A DNA stretch of 64,000 nt, taken from NCBI RefSeq assembly GCF_035920445.1, contig NZ_CP109162.1, forward strand, positions 5,952,001 through 6,016,000, read 5' to 3'. This document shows, piece after piece, positions 52,704 through 62,224 of this stretch. The notes beneath the pieces were generated by a model. It saw only the letters and a program-made list of their open reading frames with translations. It did not search any database and was not told the DNA's origin. Source of the DNA: Nocardia sp. NBC_01730 (GTDB lineage Bacteria; Actinomycetota; Actinomycetes; Mycobacteriales; Mycobacteriaceae). The stretch's first letter is position 1. Every line of letters begins with the position of its first letter. A program made the position numbers and the translations under genes.

Positions 52704-53240
52704 ATGGGCGGCGTGACCTCACCGAATCAGACGTCCGTGGCAACGTTGCACACGAATCACGGCGATATCAAGATCTCGCTCTTCGGTAACCACGCCCCCA
52801 AGACGGTTCGCAATTTCGTCGGGCTCGCCGACGGTTCGGCAACGTACACCACCGCGAACGCCGGCGGGGGCCATACTGGCCCGTTCTACGACGGCGCCCT
52901 ATTTCACCGGGTTATGGACGGCTTCATGATTCAGGGCGGCGATCCCACCGGCACCGGACGCGGCGGTCCGGGCTACGAGTTCGGTGACGAGTTCCACCCG
53001 GAACTGCGCTTCGACCGCGGCTACCTGCTGGCGATGGCCAACGCCGGACCGGGCACCAACGGCTCGCAGTTCTTCATCACGGTCGGGCCGCAGCCACACC
53101 TGAACCGTAAGCACACGATCTTCGGCGAAGTGGTCGACGAGGATTCGCGCAAGGTGGTCGACGCGATCGCGACCACCAGGACCGATCGCAACGACCGTCC
53201 GCTCGACCCTGTCGTCATCACCAGTATCACGATCGAATGA
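52704..53240 (+). CDS. ppiA: peptidyl-prolyl cis-trans isomerase (cyclophilin)
   Basis: A 178-aa cyclophilin with HTNHGDIKISLFGNHAPKTV, FHRVMDGFMIQGGDPTGTGR and MANAGPGTNGSQFFITVGPQ, which contain the Arg, Phe and Gln of the active site. It isomerises prolyl bonds in the cytoplasm; no signal peptide is present. Mycobacterial ppiA (Rv0009) has the same neighbours. ATG 52704 is taken; GTG 52713 is an alternative start. Confidence 0.95.
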   Translation: MGGVTSPNQTSVATLHTNHGDIKISLFGNHAPKTVRNFVGLADGSATYTTANAGGGHTGPFYDGALFHRVMDGFMIQGGDPTGTGRGGPGYEFGDEFHPELRFDRGYLLAMANAGPGTNGSQFFITVGPQPHLNRKHTIFGEVVDEDSRKVVDAIATTRTDRNDRPLDPVVITSITIE

Positions 53241-53244
53241 GACT

Positions 53245-54117
53245 ATGAACCCTCAGCCGCCCGCACCGACGTGTGTCCGCCACCCGAATCGCCCGACCGG
53301 CCTGGCCTGCACTCGGTGCGGGCGGCCGTCCTGTGCGGAGTGCCTGCGTCCAGCGGCGGTAGGCCAGCATTGCGTGGATTGCCTGCGCCAGGACCAGCGC
53401 AGCGCGTCGGCGGTGCGCACGGTCGCCGGCGCCCAGACGGCAAGGGCGCCGATGCCGTATGTGACCTATGCCCTGATCGCGGTCAACATAGTCGTCTTCG
53501 CGATCACGGCAGCACAGTCGGAGAGCCTGTTGGACAACCAGCGGGGCTCATCGCTGTTCCTGGATTGGGTGCTCTTCGCTCCTGCTGTCGCGGACGGCGA
53601 GTGGTGGCGGGTGCTCGGTTCGGGATTTCTGCACTACGGTCCGATCCATCTGCTGCTCAACATGTTCGCGCTGTATGTGGTTGGCCGAGACGCTGAGCTG
53701 GTGCTCGGGCGGATGCGCTACCTTGCGGTGTACTTGGTCTCGCTGCTCGGCGGCTCCGCCGCTGTCATGGCGTTGGCGCAGAACACCGTGACGGCAGGCG
53801 CGTCCGGTGCGGTGTATGGCCTGTTCGGCGCGATCACGGTCATCCTGATCCGGTTGCGGCAGAGCCCGAACCAGATGTTGATCGTCATCGGCATCAACGT
53901 GTTCATCAGTTTCTCGCTGCCCGGAATCTCGCTCTGGGGACACCTCGGCGGTTTGGCCGCAGGCACTCTCGCGACGCTCGGCATCCTGTTCCTGCCGAGC
54001 TGGTTGCGGGCGAAATCCCAGGAAACCGCCCGGATGATCGGTTGGGTGGCAGTGGCTGTCGTTGCGATCGTGGCGTTATCGGTGGTGGGCGCGACCGCGG
54101 TGACACTGACTTCCTGA
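53245..54117 (+). CDS. rhomboid family intramembrane serine protease with B-box-like zinc finger
   Basis: A 290-aa protein, the Rv0110-type rhomboid. The first 55 residues are a Cys/His-rich B-box-like zinc region (CVRHPNRPTGLACTRCGRPS, then CAECLRPAAVGQHCVDCLRQ). Six membrane helices follow. The catalytic Ser is in VTAGASGAVYGLFGAITVIL, and the His partner lies in the later GHLGGLAAGTLATLG. The helix-1 loop has WWRVLGSGFLHYGPIHLLLN, typical of the family. It starts 4 bases after ppiA and may be co-transcribed with it. The substrate is unknown. Confidence 0.93.
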   Translation: MNPQPPAPTCVRHPNRPTGLACTRCGRPSCAECLRPAAVGQHCVDCLRQDQRSASAVRTVAGAQTARAPMPYVTYALIAVNIVVFAITAAQSESLLDNQRGSSLFLDWVLFAPAVADGEWWRVLGSGFLHYGPIHLLLNMFALYVVGRDAELVLGRMRYLAVYLVSLLGGSAAVMALAQNTVTAGASGAVYGLFGAITVILIRLRQSPNQMLIVIGINVFISFSLPGISLWGHLGGLAAGTLATLGILFLPSWLRAKSQETARMIGWVAVAVVAIVALSVVGATAVTLTS

Positions 54118-54129
54118 CCCGGGAATTCG

Positions 54130-54145
54130 TGCTTCACGTGAAACA
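54130..54145. promoter_or_regulatory. parS-like site
   Basis: TGCTTCACGTGAAACA matches the parS consensus at 15 of 16 positions. It lies just beyond the rhomboid stop, about 28 kb from parAB, so the ParB domain of this origin region may be wide. Confidence 0.8.
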
Positions 54146-54194
54146 TCCGCGTGTGCGGTACGCCGTGGTTCCTCATCGATCCGCGGCTGCGGAT

Positions 54195-54689
54195 TCAGCG
54201 GGTGTTGTCCTCGGACAGGCGCAAGGCCTCGACCAGGTCGCGGTACACGAATTCGGGATTGGCGCCCAGATCCCAGCGGCCGAAGATCAGCAGTCGCTCG
54301 GCGCCCGCATGCTCGACGTCGAGCTCCAGCATTGGCACCTTCCGCCCGAGGCGGCGGTAGCTGACCACCCGGGCGCGGAGGATCTGATCGGGAGAGTATT
54401 CGTCGGGGCCGGTCAGAGTGCGGACCACGAGGCGCGGCTCCGCGCCGGGCAGCACGGACAGTCGTGGCCTCTGCCGGAATCCGAGCCCGGCAAGGGCGAG
54501 CAGGCCGACCGCCGCGAGCCCGACGAGCAGGCGACTGGCGGCGTCGGTGCCGAGGATCGCGGCACCAGCCAGGATGACGCCGCCTACCGTGACCGCGACG
54601 AGTGCGGGGGTTGGGGTGGTCCAGGCGATGCGGGGCTCGGTATCCCGTGGTCCAGGATCCCCAGGTTCAGGAGTCAAGACGCTCCCCAA
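54195..54689 (-). CDS. PH domain-containing membrane protein (Rv0010c-like)
   Basis: A 164-aa protein with two predicted membrane helices near the start (PALVAVTVGGVILAGAAILG and ASRLLVGLAAVGLLALAGLG) and a bacterial PH-like domain (VPMLELDVEHAGAERLLIFG). It is the orthologue of Rv0010c, next to crgA, in the same order. TTG 54689 is annotated; TTG 54677, closer to a GGGGAG, is an alternative. The upstream gap carries a CTCGAG-DnaA-box composite (54694-54710), so expression may respond to DnaA. Confidence 0.85.
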   Translation of the reverse strand: MGSVLTPEPGDPGPRDTEPRIAWTTPTPALVAVTVGGVILAGAAILGTDAASRLLVGLAAVGLLALAGLGFRQRPRLSVLPGAEPRLVVRTLTGPDEYSPDQILRARVVSYRRLGRKVPMLELDVEHAGAERLLIFGRWDLGANPEFVYRDLVEALRLSEDNTR

Positions 54690-54693
54690 TCGC

Positions 54694-54722
54694 TCCTCGA
54701 GTTGTCCACAGGTTCATCCACA
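54694..54722 (+). promoter_or_regulatory. CTCGAG-DnaA-box composite upstream of the PH-domain gene
   Basis: TCCTCGAGTTGTCCACA (54694-54710) joins a CTCGAG site to a perfect DnaA box, and TCATCCACA (54714-54722) adds a second box. The first 17 bases match oriC 32312-32328 at 15 positions, and the minus strand around 32363-32379 has a third related copy. Confidence 0.75.
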
Positions 54723-54758
54723 GGTGTGCATGAATGACACGTCTGTAATCCGTCGCGA

Positions 54759-55022
54759 TCAGCGCCAGCGCATGGTCATGATCAGGCCGACCACCATCAG
54801 GCCGAATCCGATCAGGAAGTTCCATGCGTTGAGGTCGTTCATCCAGCTGATGTGCTCGGCGGCCAAGTAGTAGACGAGCAGCCAGACGAGCCCGGCCAGC
54901 ATGAACCCGAGCATGATCGTGACATACCAGACCGGCGACGGCCCTACCTTCACCTTCACCGGGGTCCGGCTGGCGGGGTTGATCGTATAGTCGGTCTTCT
55001 TACGGACCTTCGACTTGGGCAT
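54759..55022 (-). CDS. crgA: cell division protein CrgA
   Basis: An 87-aa two-helix membrane protein of the divisome, orthologue of Rv0011c. It begins [20 protein letters not shown], then has [20 protein letters not shown] and [18 protein letters not shown]. In mycobacteria it interacts with FtsZ, FtsQ, PBPs and CwsA to bring septal peptidoglycan synthesis to the site. The length and helix order are those of the family. It is convergent with nothing and diverges from pabA across a short gap. Confidence 0.95.
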   Translation of the reverse strand: MPKSKVRKKTDYTINPASRTPVKVKVGPSPVWYVTIMLGFMLAGLVWLLVYYLAAEHISWMNDLNAWNFLIGFGLMVVGLIMTMRWR

Positions 55023-55198
55023 GACGTCCTCGTATTCGGCGTACAGGTCGGTACCAGCAGGGCGGATTCAGTTCGGTTCATCTGCCGAGCCCACTCGCCG
55101 CTGTGGACGAGGCTCCGGCGCCCTCCGGTGTGCCTCTAGGCTATCCCAACTGCTAATGGATGCGACGTGGTGCCGGGCGGGGACGTAATCTCGATCCC

Positions 55199-55843
55199 AT
55201 GCGTGTTCTGGTCGTCGACAATTACGACAGCTTCGTCTTCAATCTGGTGCAGTACCTCGGACAGCTCGGTGTCGACGCCGTGGTCTGGCGCAACGACGAT
55301 CCGAACCTGGCCGATGTCGACGCGGTCGTGCGCGATTTCGACGGCATCCTGATCAGCCCCGGGCCAGGCACCCCGGACCGCGCGGGGGCCAGTATCGCTC
55401 TTGTGCGCGCCTGCGCCGCGCACAACGTTCCGCTGCTCGGCGTGTGCCTGGGCCATCAAGCGTTCGGCGAGGCGTTCGGCGCCACCGTCACCAGAGCCCC
55501 CGAACTGTTGCACGGCAAGACGAGTTCGGTGTTCCACATCGGCGCCGGCGTGCTGGTAGGTCTACCCGACCCGTTCACCGCCACTCGGTATCACTCGCTC
55601 ACGGTTGTCGAGGACTCCCTGCCGGAGGAGATCGAGGTGCTCGGACGCACCGAGAGCGGGATCGTCATGGCCATGCGCCACCGCACCCTGCCGATCCATG
55701 GCGTGCAGTTCCATCCCGAATCGGTGCTGACTCAGGGCGGTCACCGCATGCTCGCCAACTGGCTCGGCGTGTGCGGCGAGCGTCCGACCGAGGGGCTGGT
55801 GGAGAGGCTGGAGGCGGAGGTCGCCGCTCTGGTGCTGCAGTGA
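55199..55843 (+). CDS. pabA: anthranilate/aminodeoxychorismate synthase component II (glutamine amidotransferase)
   Basis: A 214-aa class I glutamine amidotransferase. The nucleophile Cys is in GVCLGHQAFGEAFGA and the His-Glu pair is in PIHGVQFHPESVLTQGGH. It supplies ammonia to a chorismate-using partner for p-aminobenzoate (folate) or anthranilate synthesis. It is the orthologue of Rv0013 (trpG/pabA), beside pknB. ATG 55199 is chosen; the frame is open to 55160 without similarity. Its stop overlaps the GTG of the next gene. Confidence 0.94.
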   Translation: MRVLVVDNYDSFVFNLVQYLGQLGVDAVVWRNDDPNLADVDAVVRDFDGILISPGPGTPDRAGASIALVRACAAHNVPLLGVCLGHQAFGEAFGATVTRAPELLHGKTSSVFHIGAGVLVGLPDPFTATRYHSLTVVEDSLPEEIEVLGRTESGIVMAMRHRTLPIHGVQFHPESVLTQGGHRMLANWLGVCGERPTEGLVERLEAEVAALVLQ

Positions 55844-56535
55844 CCCGTCCGCATGTACTGCTGTCGGTCGCGATGAGCGTCGACGGATACATCGACGACG
55901 CGAGCCCTGAGCGGCTGCGGCTCTCGGACGCCGCAGATTTCGATCGCGTGGACCAGGTGCGCGCGGACTCCGACGCGATCCTCGTCGGCGCGCAGACCCT
56001 GCGCAGGGACAACCCGCGGCTGCTTGTCGACAGCGCCGACCGTAGGGCCGCGCGTGTCGCGGCGGGCAAACCGGAGTATCCGCTCAAGGTGACAGTGTCG
56101 GCGAGTGGCGACCTGGATCCCGGCTTGCGGTTCTGGCACCATGGCGGCGGCAAGCTCGCCTACACCACCGACGCGGGCGCAGCACGGCTCACCGATCGGT
56201 TGGCTGGTCTGGCCGAGGTGACGAGCCTCGGCGCCGACCTCGACTTCGGCGCGTTGCTGGACGACCTGGGTCGGCGTGGCATCGCCCGCCTCATGGTGGA
56301 GGGCGGCACCCGCGTCCACACCGCCTTCCTCGCGGCCGATCTGGCCGACGAACTGCACTTGGCCGTCGCCCCGATCCTGGTCGGCGACGTCGCGGCGCCA
56401 CGCTTCCTCGCCGCCGCCGACTACCCGGGCGCGCCGCACCGCAGGATGCGGCTCGCGGACGTGACCCGAGTGGGCGACGTCGCCGTGCTGCGCTACCTAC
56501 CGAAAGCGAATAGTGCCGATCGGCGGATCGGTTGA
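55840..56535 (+). CDS. RibD C-terminal / dihydrofolate reductase-family protein
   Basis: A 231-aa protein with the RibD-C/DHFR-like fold: RPHVLLSVAMSVDGYIDDAS, DAILVGAQTLRRDNPRLLVD and RGIARLMVEGGTRVHTAFLA. It resembles the NADPH-dependent pyrimidine reductase of riboflavin synthesis, but other family members act on unrelated nucleotides. GTG 55840 overlaps the pabA stop in GTGA, so the two are co-translated. The last codons and stop lie within a tandem 16-bp repeat (56518-56549). Pairing with pabA hints at folate or flavin metabolism. Confidence 0.9.
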   Translation: MTRPHVLLSVAMSVDGYIDDASPERLRLSDAADFDRVDQVRADSDAILVGAQTLRRDNPRLLVDSADRRAARVAAGKPEYPLKVTVSASGDLDPGLRFWHHGGGKLAYTTDAGAARLTDRLAGLAEVTSLGADLDFGALLDDLGRRGIARLMVEGGTRVHTAFLAADLADELHLAVAPILVGDVAAPRFLAAADYPGAPHRRMRLADVTRVGDVAVLRYLPKANSADRRIG

Positions 56536-56549
56536 TCGGCGGATCGGTT
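56518..56549 (+). repeat. 16-bp tandem duplication at a gene end
   Basis: GATCGGCGGATCGGTT is present twice in tandem at 56518-56533 and 56534-56549. The TGA stop of the RibD-like gene lies at the junction (56533-56535), so slippage here could change the gene end. Confidence 0.85.
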
Positions 56550-56741
56550 GATCGGAATGCGTCGTGCGGTGACGCCCCAGGTGCTAGAGCGCACTGCGAC
56601 GCAACGGTCGCGCGTTTCCTGGCTGATGGCTGTCCGTGACGACGAGCCACATGCTCGAAACTACGGCAGCATGGTGTCGAGTTGGTCGAACCGGCCCAGG
56701 CGGCGATGTCTACGAACCGCCACCTGGACCTGTCCTGGAAC

Positions 56742-57161
56742 CTAAGGCCGTCCGTAGACCGCGGTCACGAACTCGCCGAGCTGATTGTCGTCCAGATGCC
56801 TGGCCAGGTCCGCCTCGCTGATCATGCCGACGAGCCTCTTGTTCTCGATCACCGGGATCCGCTTGACCCGATGACTTTCCATCTCGTCGAGCACGACCTC
56901 GATGTCGGCGTTCGCGTCGACCCAGCGCGGCGTCGCCTCGCACAGGTCGGCGACCCGGGTTTTGCCCGGGGGCAGACCCTGGGCAATGCACTTCACAACG
57001 ATGTCGCGGTCGGTGACGATGCCACACATCCGCTCGTTCTCATCCGAGATGACCAGGGATCCGACGCCGAGTTCGGCCATGATGCGGGCGGCCTTTTCGA
57101 CGGTCTCGTCCTTGGAGATCCACTGTGCGCCGGGTTTCATGATGTCCCTGGCGGTGGTCAT
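56742..57161 (-). CDS. CBS domain-pair protein (Hrp1-like)
   Basis: A 139-aa protein of two CBS domains, starting MTTARDIMKPGAQWISKDET and containing MCGIVTDRDIVVKCIAQGLP and VLDEMESHRVKRIPVIENKR. It resembles hypoxic response protein 1 of mycobacteria (Rv2626c). CBS pairs usually bind adenine nucleotides. It is transcribed leftward between pabA-ribD and pknB, where mycobacteria have no such gene. No DosR-type box was looked for in detail. Confidence 0.9.
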   Translation of the reverse strand: MTTARDIMKPGAQWISKDETVEKAARIMAELGVGSLVISDENERMCGIVTDRDIVVKCIAQGLPPGKTRVADLCEATPRWVDANADIEVVLDEMESHRVKRIPVIENKRLVGMISEADLARHLDDNQLGEFVTAVYGRP

Positions 57162-57258
57162 GAGCTACCTCCTCGTGCTCAGCTGCGCTGATTGGGATGA
57201 AGCACGCTCATTCTCCCGCACTTTCACACCGAGTGGTCTCGTTTTTCTCGATACCAGA

Positions 57259-57288
57259 CGTTTCCGTGGGGACGACCCCACGGAAACG
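57259..57288 (-). terminator. terminator of the pstP-rodA-pbpA-pknA-pknB operon
   Basis: CGTTTCCGTGGGG (57259-57271) pairs exactly with CCCCACGGAAACG (57276-57288) around a 4-base loop. It lies just beyond the pknB stop and is one of the strongest hairpins in the window. Confidence 0.88.
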
Positions 57289-57298
57289 GCGACACCAT

Positions 57299-59200
57299 TC
57301 ACGGCGGGCCGATAACTCCCACGCCGACCGCAATGGACCCGTTCTTCTGGACCGAACTTCCGGCGGACGGTTGCTGGCTGAGGACGCGGCCCACGTTGCC
57401 CGCGTCGAAAGTGCCCTGCGGGGACTGGCTGACCTGGCTCGTGCTGCCGGTCCAGCCCTCCGCGCGGAGCTTGTCCACCGCCTGCGAGACCGTGAGACCG
57501 ATCAATGAAGGCATCTTCAGATCGCCTGCGGACACCTGCACGGTAACCGTGGATCCCTTGTCCGCCGTGCTGCCGCCCGAGGGGCTGGACGCGATCACTT
57601 CGCCTTTCGGCTTCGACGACTGCACTTCTTGGACGAACACTTTGAAGCCGTTGCCCTCGATATTCGGCTCGGCGACATCGATTTGCTGTCCGACGACGTA
57701 GGGAACGCGAACCGCTTCGGGGCCGGTGCCGACGGTGACGATCACTTCCCAATCGACATCGACCTTCGAACCCGGCGACGGGTTCTGCTCGATCACCGTG
57801 TCCTTCTCCGCGGTGCTCGACGGCTTGCGGTCGACGTTCGAGTTCAACCGCAGACCCTTGGCGTTCAGCTCCTGCTCGGCTTGCTGCTGCGACAGGCCCG
57901 TCAGCTTCGGCACCTGAACCTGTGCGGGACCGGTGGAGACCTGGACCGTGATGGTGCTGCCCTTGTCGATCCGCGATCCGCCGAGCGGCTGGGTGGCGAT
58001 CACATTGCCCGTCGCGACCTTGCTGTCCGGCTTCTGCTGGATCGCCACCGTGAACCCGAGCTTCTGCAGCGAGTCCTGTGCCTGCTGGGAAGACTTGTTC
58101 GACATGTCGGGAACGGCTACCTGGTCCGGTCTGCTTCCCGGGCCGAGTAACACCCAGAACAGCGCGAACACCACCGCGATCGCGGCGGCGGCGCCGATCG
58201 CGATGTAGGCGGTGCGGCGCTGATTGGCAGGATCGGTCGGGTCCTGCTCCGCGGTGTCGTCGTTGCGCTCGATGGTGCGGTAGCTGCGCGGCGCGGGCTC
58301 GTCCGCGCCCATGATGGTGGTGCGGTCCTCCTCGGTCATCACCATCGGGGCGCTCGGCTTCTGGCCGCCGAGCACCCGGATCAGGTCGGCGCGCATCTCG
58401 GCCGCGGTCTGGTACCGGTTGGCCGGGTTTTTGCTCATCGCTTTGAGCACGACCGAGTCGAGCTCGCGTGGCACGCCCGAGTACACGTGCGAGGGAAGCC
58501 GTGGGTCCTCCCGGACATGCTGGTAAGCGACCGCAACCGGCGAGTCGCCGGTGAAAGGTGGTTCCCCGGTGAGGATTTCGAACAGCACGCAGCCGACGGA
58601 GTAGACGTCCGAACGCGCGTCCACCGTCTCGCCGCGGGCCTGTTCCGGCGAAAGATACTGCGCTGTCCCGATGACCGCGGCGGTCTGCGTCATCGGGTTG
58701 GCGCTATCGGCGATCGCACGGGCGATGCCGAAGTCCATCACTTTCACAGCGCCGGCTCGGTTGATCATGATGTTCGCGGGCTTCATGTCGCGGTGCACGA
58801 TTCCGGCCTTGTGGCTGAAATCCAATGCGGCACAGACATCGGCGACAACTTCCATCGCGCGGCGCGGCGGTAGTGGACCCTTGCCGCGGACGATGTCGCG
58901 CAGCGTGTCACCGTCCACGTACTCCATCACGATGTACGGCAGCGGACCGCCGTCCACCTCGGCCTCGCCGGTGTCGTAGACCGCGACGATGGCCGGGTGG
59001 TTGAGCGCGGCGGCGTTCTGCGCCTCGCGCTTGAACCGGAGGTAGAACGTGGGGTCGCGCGCCAGGTCGGCGCGCAGCACCTTGATCGCCACGTCCCGGC
59101 TCAGCCGGACATCGCGCGCCTTGTGCACCTCGGACATTCCGCCGAACCCGATGATCTCGCCCAGCTCGTAGCGGGAGGAGAGATTCTTCGGGGTCGTCAT
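57299..59200 (-). CDS. pknB: serine/threonine-protein kinase PknB
   Basis: A 633-aa receptor kinase. The kinase domain (residues 10-275) has [13 protein letters not shown], catalytic [17 protein letters not shown] and activation-loop Thr residues in [21 protein letters not shown] juxtamembrane linker and one helix near residue 335 ([20 protein letters not shown]) lead to four extracellular PASTA repeats, for example [20 protein letters not shown], that bind peptidoglycan precursors. In mycobacteria it phosphorylates CwlM, MurJ and FhaA. ATG 59200 is chosen; it overlaps the pknA stop by 4 bases. Confidence 0.98.
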   Translation of the reverse strand: MTTPKNLSSRYELGEIIGFGGMSEVHKARDVRLSRDVAIKVLRADLARDPTFYLRFKREAQNAAALNHPAIVAVYDTGEAEVDGGPLPYIVMEYVDGDTLRDIVRGKGPLPPRRAMEVVADVCAALDFSHKAGIVHRDMKPANIMINRAGAVKVMDFGIARAIADSANPMTQTAAVIGTAQYLSPEQARGETVDARSDVYSVGCVLFEILTGEPPFTGDSPVAVAYQHVREDPRLPSHVYSGVPRELDSVVLKAMSKNPANRYQTAAEMRADLIRVLGGQKPSAPMVMTEEDRTTIMGADEPAPRSYRTIERNDDTAEQDPTDPANQRRTAYIAIGAAAAIAVVFALFWVLLGPGSRPDQVAVPDMSNKSSQQAQDSLQKLGFTVAIQQKPDSKVATGNVIATQPLGGSRIDKGSTITVQVSTGPAQVQVPKLTGLSQQQAEQELNAKGLRLNSNVDRKPSSTAEKDTVIEQNPSPGSKVDVDWEVIVTVGTGPEAVRVPYVVGQQIDVAEPNIEGNGFKVFVQEVQSSKPKGEVIASSPSGGSTADKGSTVTVQVSAGDLKMPSLIGLTVSQAVDKLRAEGWTGSTSQVSQSPQGTFDAGNVGRVLSQQPSAGSSVQKNGSIAVGVGVIGPP

Positions 59201-60720
59201 GGTTGTCCTTGCCAAGGAGTAGCGGGCACGCTGACGGTGGCCGAGGGTCCTCGGGCACCAGGAATCTCCGGAAATGGTAAGTCGAAGGTGGGAATTCGTG
59301 GCCGCGTGGTGGTGGTCGGCGCGGTCGGGGTCGGCTTCGTCGTGCTCGGTGCCGTGGTGCTGGGCGGCGGGGTGGTCGTCGTCTGCTCCGGGGTCGTAGT
59401 CGGTGGCTCGGTGGTTGTCGGTTCCGGGACGGTCGTGACCACCGGCGGCGGTGCGGGTTTGGGGGTGGTCGTGGTGACGATCGGCGGCACCGGCTTCGGA
59501 CTCGGCGCGGTCGTCGAGGTCGGTGACGGCGTCGAATTCGGGTTGGTGTCACCGCCGAACAGCAGGTAGAGCGTGAGGGCACCGACCAGGACGGCGCCGA
59601 TGCCGAGCCCGGCGAACCACTTCTGCGTCGCGGTGAATCGCTTGCCGTCATCGGGGGGCCGGGTATCGCCGCCGGTGCCATGGCTCATCAAAGTCGCCGG
59701 CGCCGCGGCGGGCGCACCCGCATGGCCCGCCGCGCCGATCGCCCCAGCCGCGGGCGTCGAGTAGCGCACCGTAGCACCGTCGAAATCATGTGCTGTGGAG
59801 GGAATGACGGCGGTGGGGCCGGGCGGCAGCACCCGGGTGGCTCCGGTGAGGGGGGTGGAGGGATGGGAGCCGCTCGGCGGCGGCGGGCGGCGGCCCGCGC
59901 GCACCGCGGCAACCGCGTCGGCGAACTCACCGCCGCGGGCGTAGCGGCGCCCCGGCTCCTTGGCCATGGTGATCTCGATCAGCTCGCGGACGTTGCCGGG
60001 CAGATCGGACGGCATCGGCGGCGGAGTCTCCCGAACATGCTTCATCGCCACCGTGATCGCGCCGTCGCCGATGAAGGGCCGCTGCCCGGCGAGCGCCTCG
60101 TAGCCGACCACGCCGAGCGAATACACGTCGCTTGCCGCGGTGGCGTCCTCGCCGACCGCCTGCTCAGGCGCGATGTACTGGGCGGTGCCCATCACCATGC
60201 CGGTCTTGGTCACCGGGGAAGCGTCCACCGCCTTGGCGATGCCGAAGTCGGTGATCTTCACCTGGCCGGTAGGCGTCACCAGGATGTTGCCCGGCTTCAC
60301 GTCGCGGTGCACCACGCCTGCGCGGTGCGCCACCTCGAGCGCGCGCCCGGTCTGCTCCAGCATGTCCAAGCCCTGGGCCACCGACAGTCTGCCGAGCCGG
60401 TTGAGCACCGTGTTCAGCGGCTCGCCCTGGACCAATTCCATGACCAAGTAGGCGGTTTCGCTGCCCTGCGGGTCGATGGTCTCGCCGTAGTCGTAGATAC
60501 CGGCGATACCGGGGTGATTCAGCTGGGCGGTGGTCTTCGCCTCGGTGCGGAATCGATGCCGGAACGTCGGGTCGGCCGAGAACTCCGACTTGAGCACCTT
60601 GACCGCGACCCGGCGGTCCAGCCTCGTATCCAGGGCTTCCCAGACCTGGCCCATGCCGCCGGTCGCGATCAGTCTCTGCAGCCGGTACCGGTCGGCGATC
60701 ATCGCACCGTTGTTCAGCAT
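59197..60720 (-). CDS. pknA: serine/threonine-protein kinase PknA
   Basis: A 507-aa transmembrane kinase. Kinase residues include [24 protein letters not shown] and [14 protein letters not shown] Pro/Ala linker precedes one helix near residues 395-415 ([19 protein letters not shown]). The C-terminal 90 residues are a Thr/Pro-rich outer tail without PASTA repeats. It starts at ATG 60720; the frame is open to 60831 but overlaps pbpA. In mycobacteria PknA acts with PknB on division and cell shape. Confidence 0.97.
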   Translation of the reverse strand: MLNNGAMIADRYRLQRLIATGGMGQVWEALDTRLDRRVAVKVLKSEFSADPTFRHRFRTEAKTTAQLNHPGIAGIYDYGETIDPQGSETAYLVMELVQGEPLNTVLNRLGRLSVAQGLDMLEQTGRALEVAHRAGVVHRDVKPGNILVTPTGQVKITDFGIAKAVDASPVTKTGMVMGTAQYIAPEQAVGEDATAASDVYSLGVVGYEALAGQRPFIGDGAITVAMKHVRETPPPMPSDLPGNVRELIEITMAKEPGRRYARGGEFADAVAAVRAGRRPPPPSGSHPSTPLTGATRVLPPGPTAVIPSTAHDFDGATVRYSTPAAGAIGAAGHAGAPAAAPATLMSHGTGGDTRPPDDGKRFTATQKWFAGLGIGAVLVGALTLYLLFGGDTNPNSTPSPTSTTAPSPKPVPPIVTTTTPKPAPPPVVTTVPEPTTTEPPTTTPEQTTTTPPPSTTAPSTTKPTPTAPTTTTRPRIPTFDLPFPEIPGARGPSATVSVPATPWQGQP

Positions 60721-60757
60721 CGAGGTCCCCGTACCTTCACTCGCACATCCATATCGT

Positions 60758-62224
60758 TCAGCCCCCTCGAAGACCCGCGTCCAGGACCGCACGAGCCACC
60801 GGCGCGGCCACCGAGCCGCCGGTCGCGGCAAGCGCCCGATCCCCGCCGTTCTCCACGATCACCGCGATGGCGATCTTCGGGTTCTGCGCGGGGGCGAACG
60901 CGATGTACCAAGCGTGCGGCGGCGTGTTGCGCGGGTTGGACCCGTGTTCCGCGGTGCCGGTCTTGGACGCGATCTGATAGCGGGACTGGGCACCTCCGGC
61001 GGTGTTGTTCTCCGACGCGATCATCAGGTTGGTTACGGTCGACGCTACCTGGGCGCTGACCGCCTGTCCGACCGAGACCGGCTTGGTCTTGGAGAGCTCG
61101 CTCAAGTCCGGGCCCTGCAGCTGATCGACCAGGTAGGGCTCCATTCGGACGCCCCCGTTGGCGATGGTCGCCGCGACGACCGCGTTGTCCAGCGGGGTCA
61201 ACGCCACGTCCCGCTGGCCGATGCTGCTCTGGGCCAGCGCGGCGTTGTCCGAGATCGTGCCGACGGTGCTCTCCGCTACCGGCATCGGGATCCCACGGTG
61301 CGGGCCGATGCCGAATGCGGCCGCCTCGTCCTTGAGGTTCGCGGCGCCCACCTTGACTCCGAGTTCGGCGAACGCGGTGTTGCAGGACAGCCGGAACGCG
61401 TCGTAGAGCGAGGCGGTCGGGTTCGGCCCGCAGGTGGAGCCGTTGTAGTTCTCCAGCGTGGTGGTGGTGCCGGGCAACGTGATATTCGGCGCCGCGGTGA
61501 ACTGGTCCTCCGGGGTGGCGGTGCGGTTGGCCAGCGCGGCGGCGGTGACCACCACCTTGAACGTGGAGCCGGGCGGGTAGGTCTGTGAGATAGCCCGATT
61601 CAACATCGGATGGCGCGGATCCGCACTCAGGGTTTCCCATGCCTGGGTGCCGCGCGCGCCGTCGTGCCCCGAGAGCAGGTTCGGGTCGTAGCTCGGCGTG
61701 GAAACCATGGTGAGAATCTTGCCGGTACTCGGCTCGATCGCCACCACCGAGCCGGTGTAACCCTTGCTGGTCAGCTGGTCATAGGCGACCTGCTGCATCA
61801 CCGGGTCGAGGGTGGTGAGCACGTTGCCGCCGCGTGGATCCCGGCCGGACACGAGGTCGACGAGACGGCTGCCGAACAGCTGACTGTCGGACCCGTTCAG
61901 CAGCGCGTCCTCGGCTCGCTCCAGCCCTGTGCTGCCGTACTGCATCGAGTAGAAGCCGGTGGCGGGCGCGAATGCCTCGGGGTCGGTCGGGTAGGTGCGC
62001 AGGTATTTGTAGCGGTCGTCGGTGGCGACCGAGCTCGCCAATACGGTGCCGCCCGCGGAGATCTGTCCGCGCTGGCGGGAATACTCGTCGAGCAGCACCC
62101 GCGAGTTGCGCGGGTCGTTGCGGTAATCGTCGGCCTTGATCACCTGAACGTAGGTGGCGTTCAGCAGCAGACCGACGATCATCAGCATCACCGCGACCGC
62201 GACTCGGCGTAGCGGAGTGTTCAT
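60758..62224 (-). CDS. pbpA: penicillin-binding protein PbpA (transpeptidase)
   Basis: A 488-aa class B PBP. It has one N-terminal membrane helix ([20 protein letters not shown]) and the transpeptidase motifs STFK ([16 protein letters not shown]), SCN ([14 protein letters not shown]) and KTG ([11 protein letters not shown]). It cross-links peptidoglycan in division or elongation. It overlaps rodA by 4 bases (ATGA), the usual RodA/PBP pairing. The next gene, pknA, follows after 37 bases. Confidence 0.97.
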   Translation of the reverse strand: MNTPLRRVAVAVMLMIVGLLLNATYVQVIKADDYRNDPRNSRVLLDEYSRQRGQISAGGTVLASSVATDDRYKYLRTYPTDPEAFAPATGFYSMQYGSTGLERAEDALLNGSDSQLFGSRLVDLVSGRDPRGGNVLTTLDPVMQQVAYDQLTSKGYTGSVVAIEPSTGKILTMVSTPSYDPNLLSGHDGARGTQAWETLSADPRHPMLNRAISQTYPPGSTFKVVVTAAALANRTATPEDQFTAAPNITLPGTTTTLENYNGSTCGPNPTASLYDAFRLSCNTAFAELGVKVGAANLKDEAAAFGIGPHRGIPMPVAESTVGTISDNAALAQSSIGQRDVALTPLDNAVVAATIANGGVRMEPYLVDQLQGPDLSELSKTKPVSVGQAVSAQVASTVTNLMIASENNTAGGAQSRYQIASKTGTAEHGSNPRNTPPHAWYIAFAPAQNPKIAIAVIVENGGDRALAATGGSVAAPVARAVLDAGLRGG

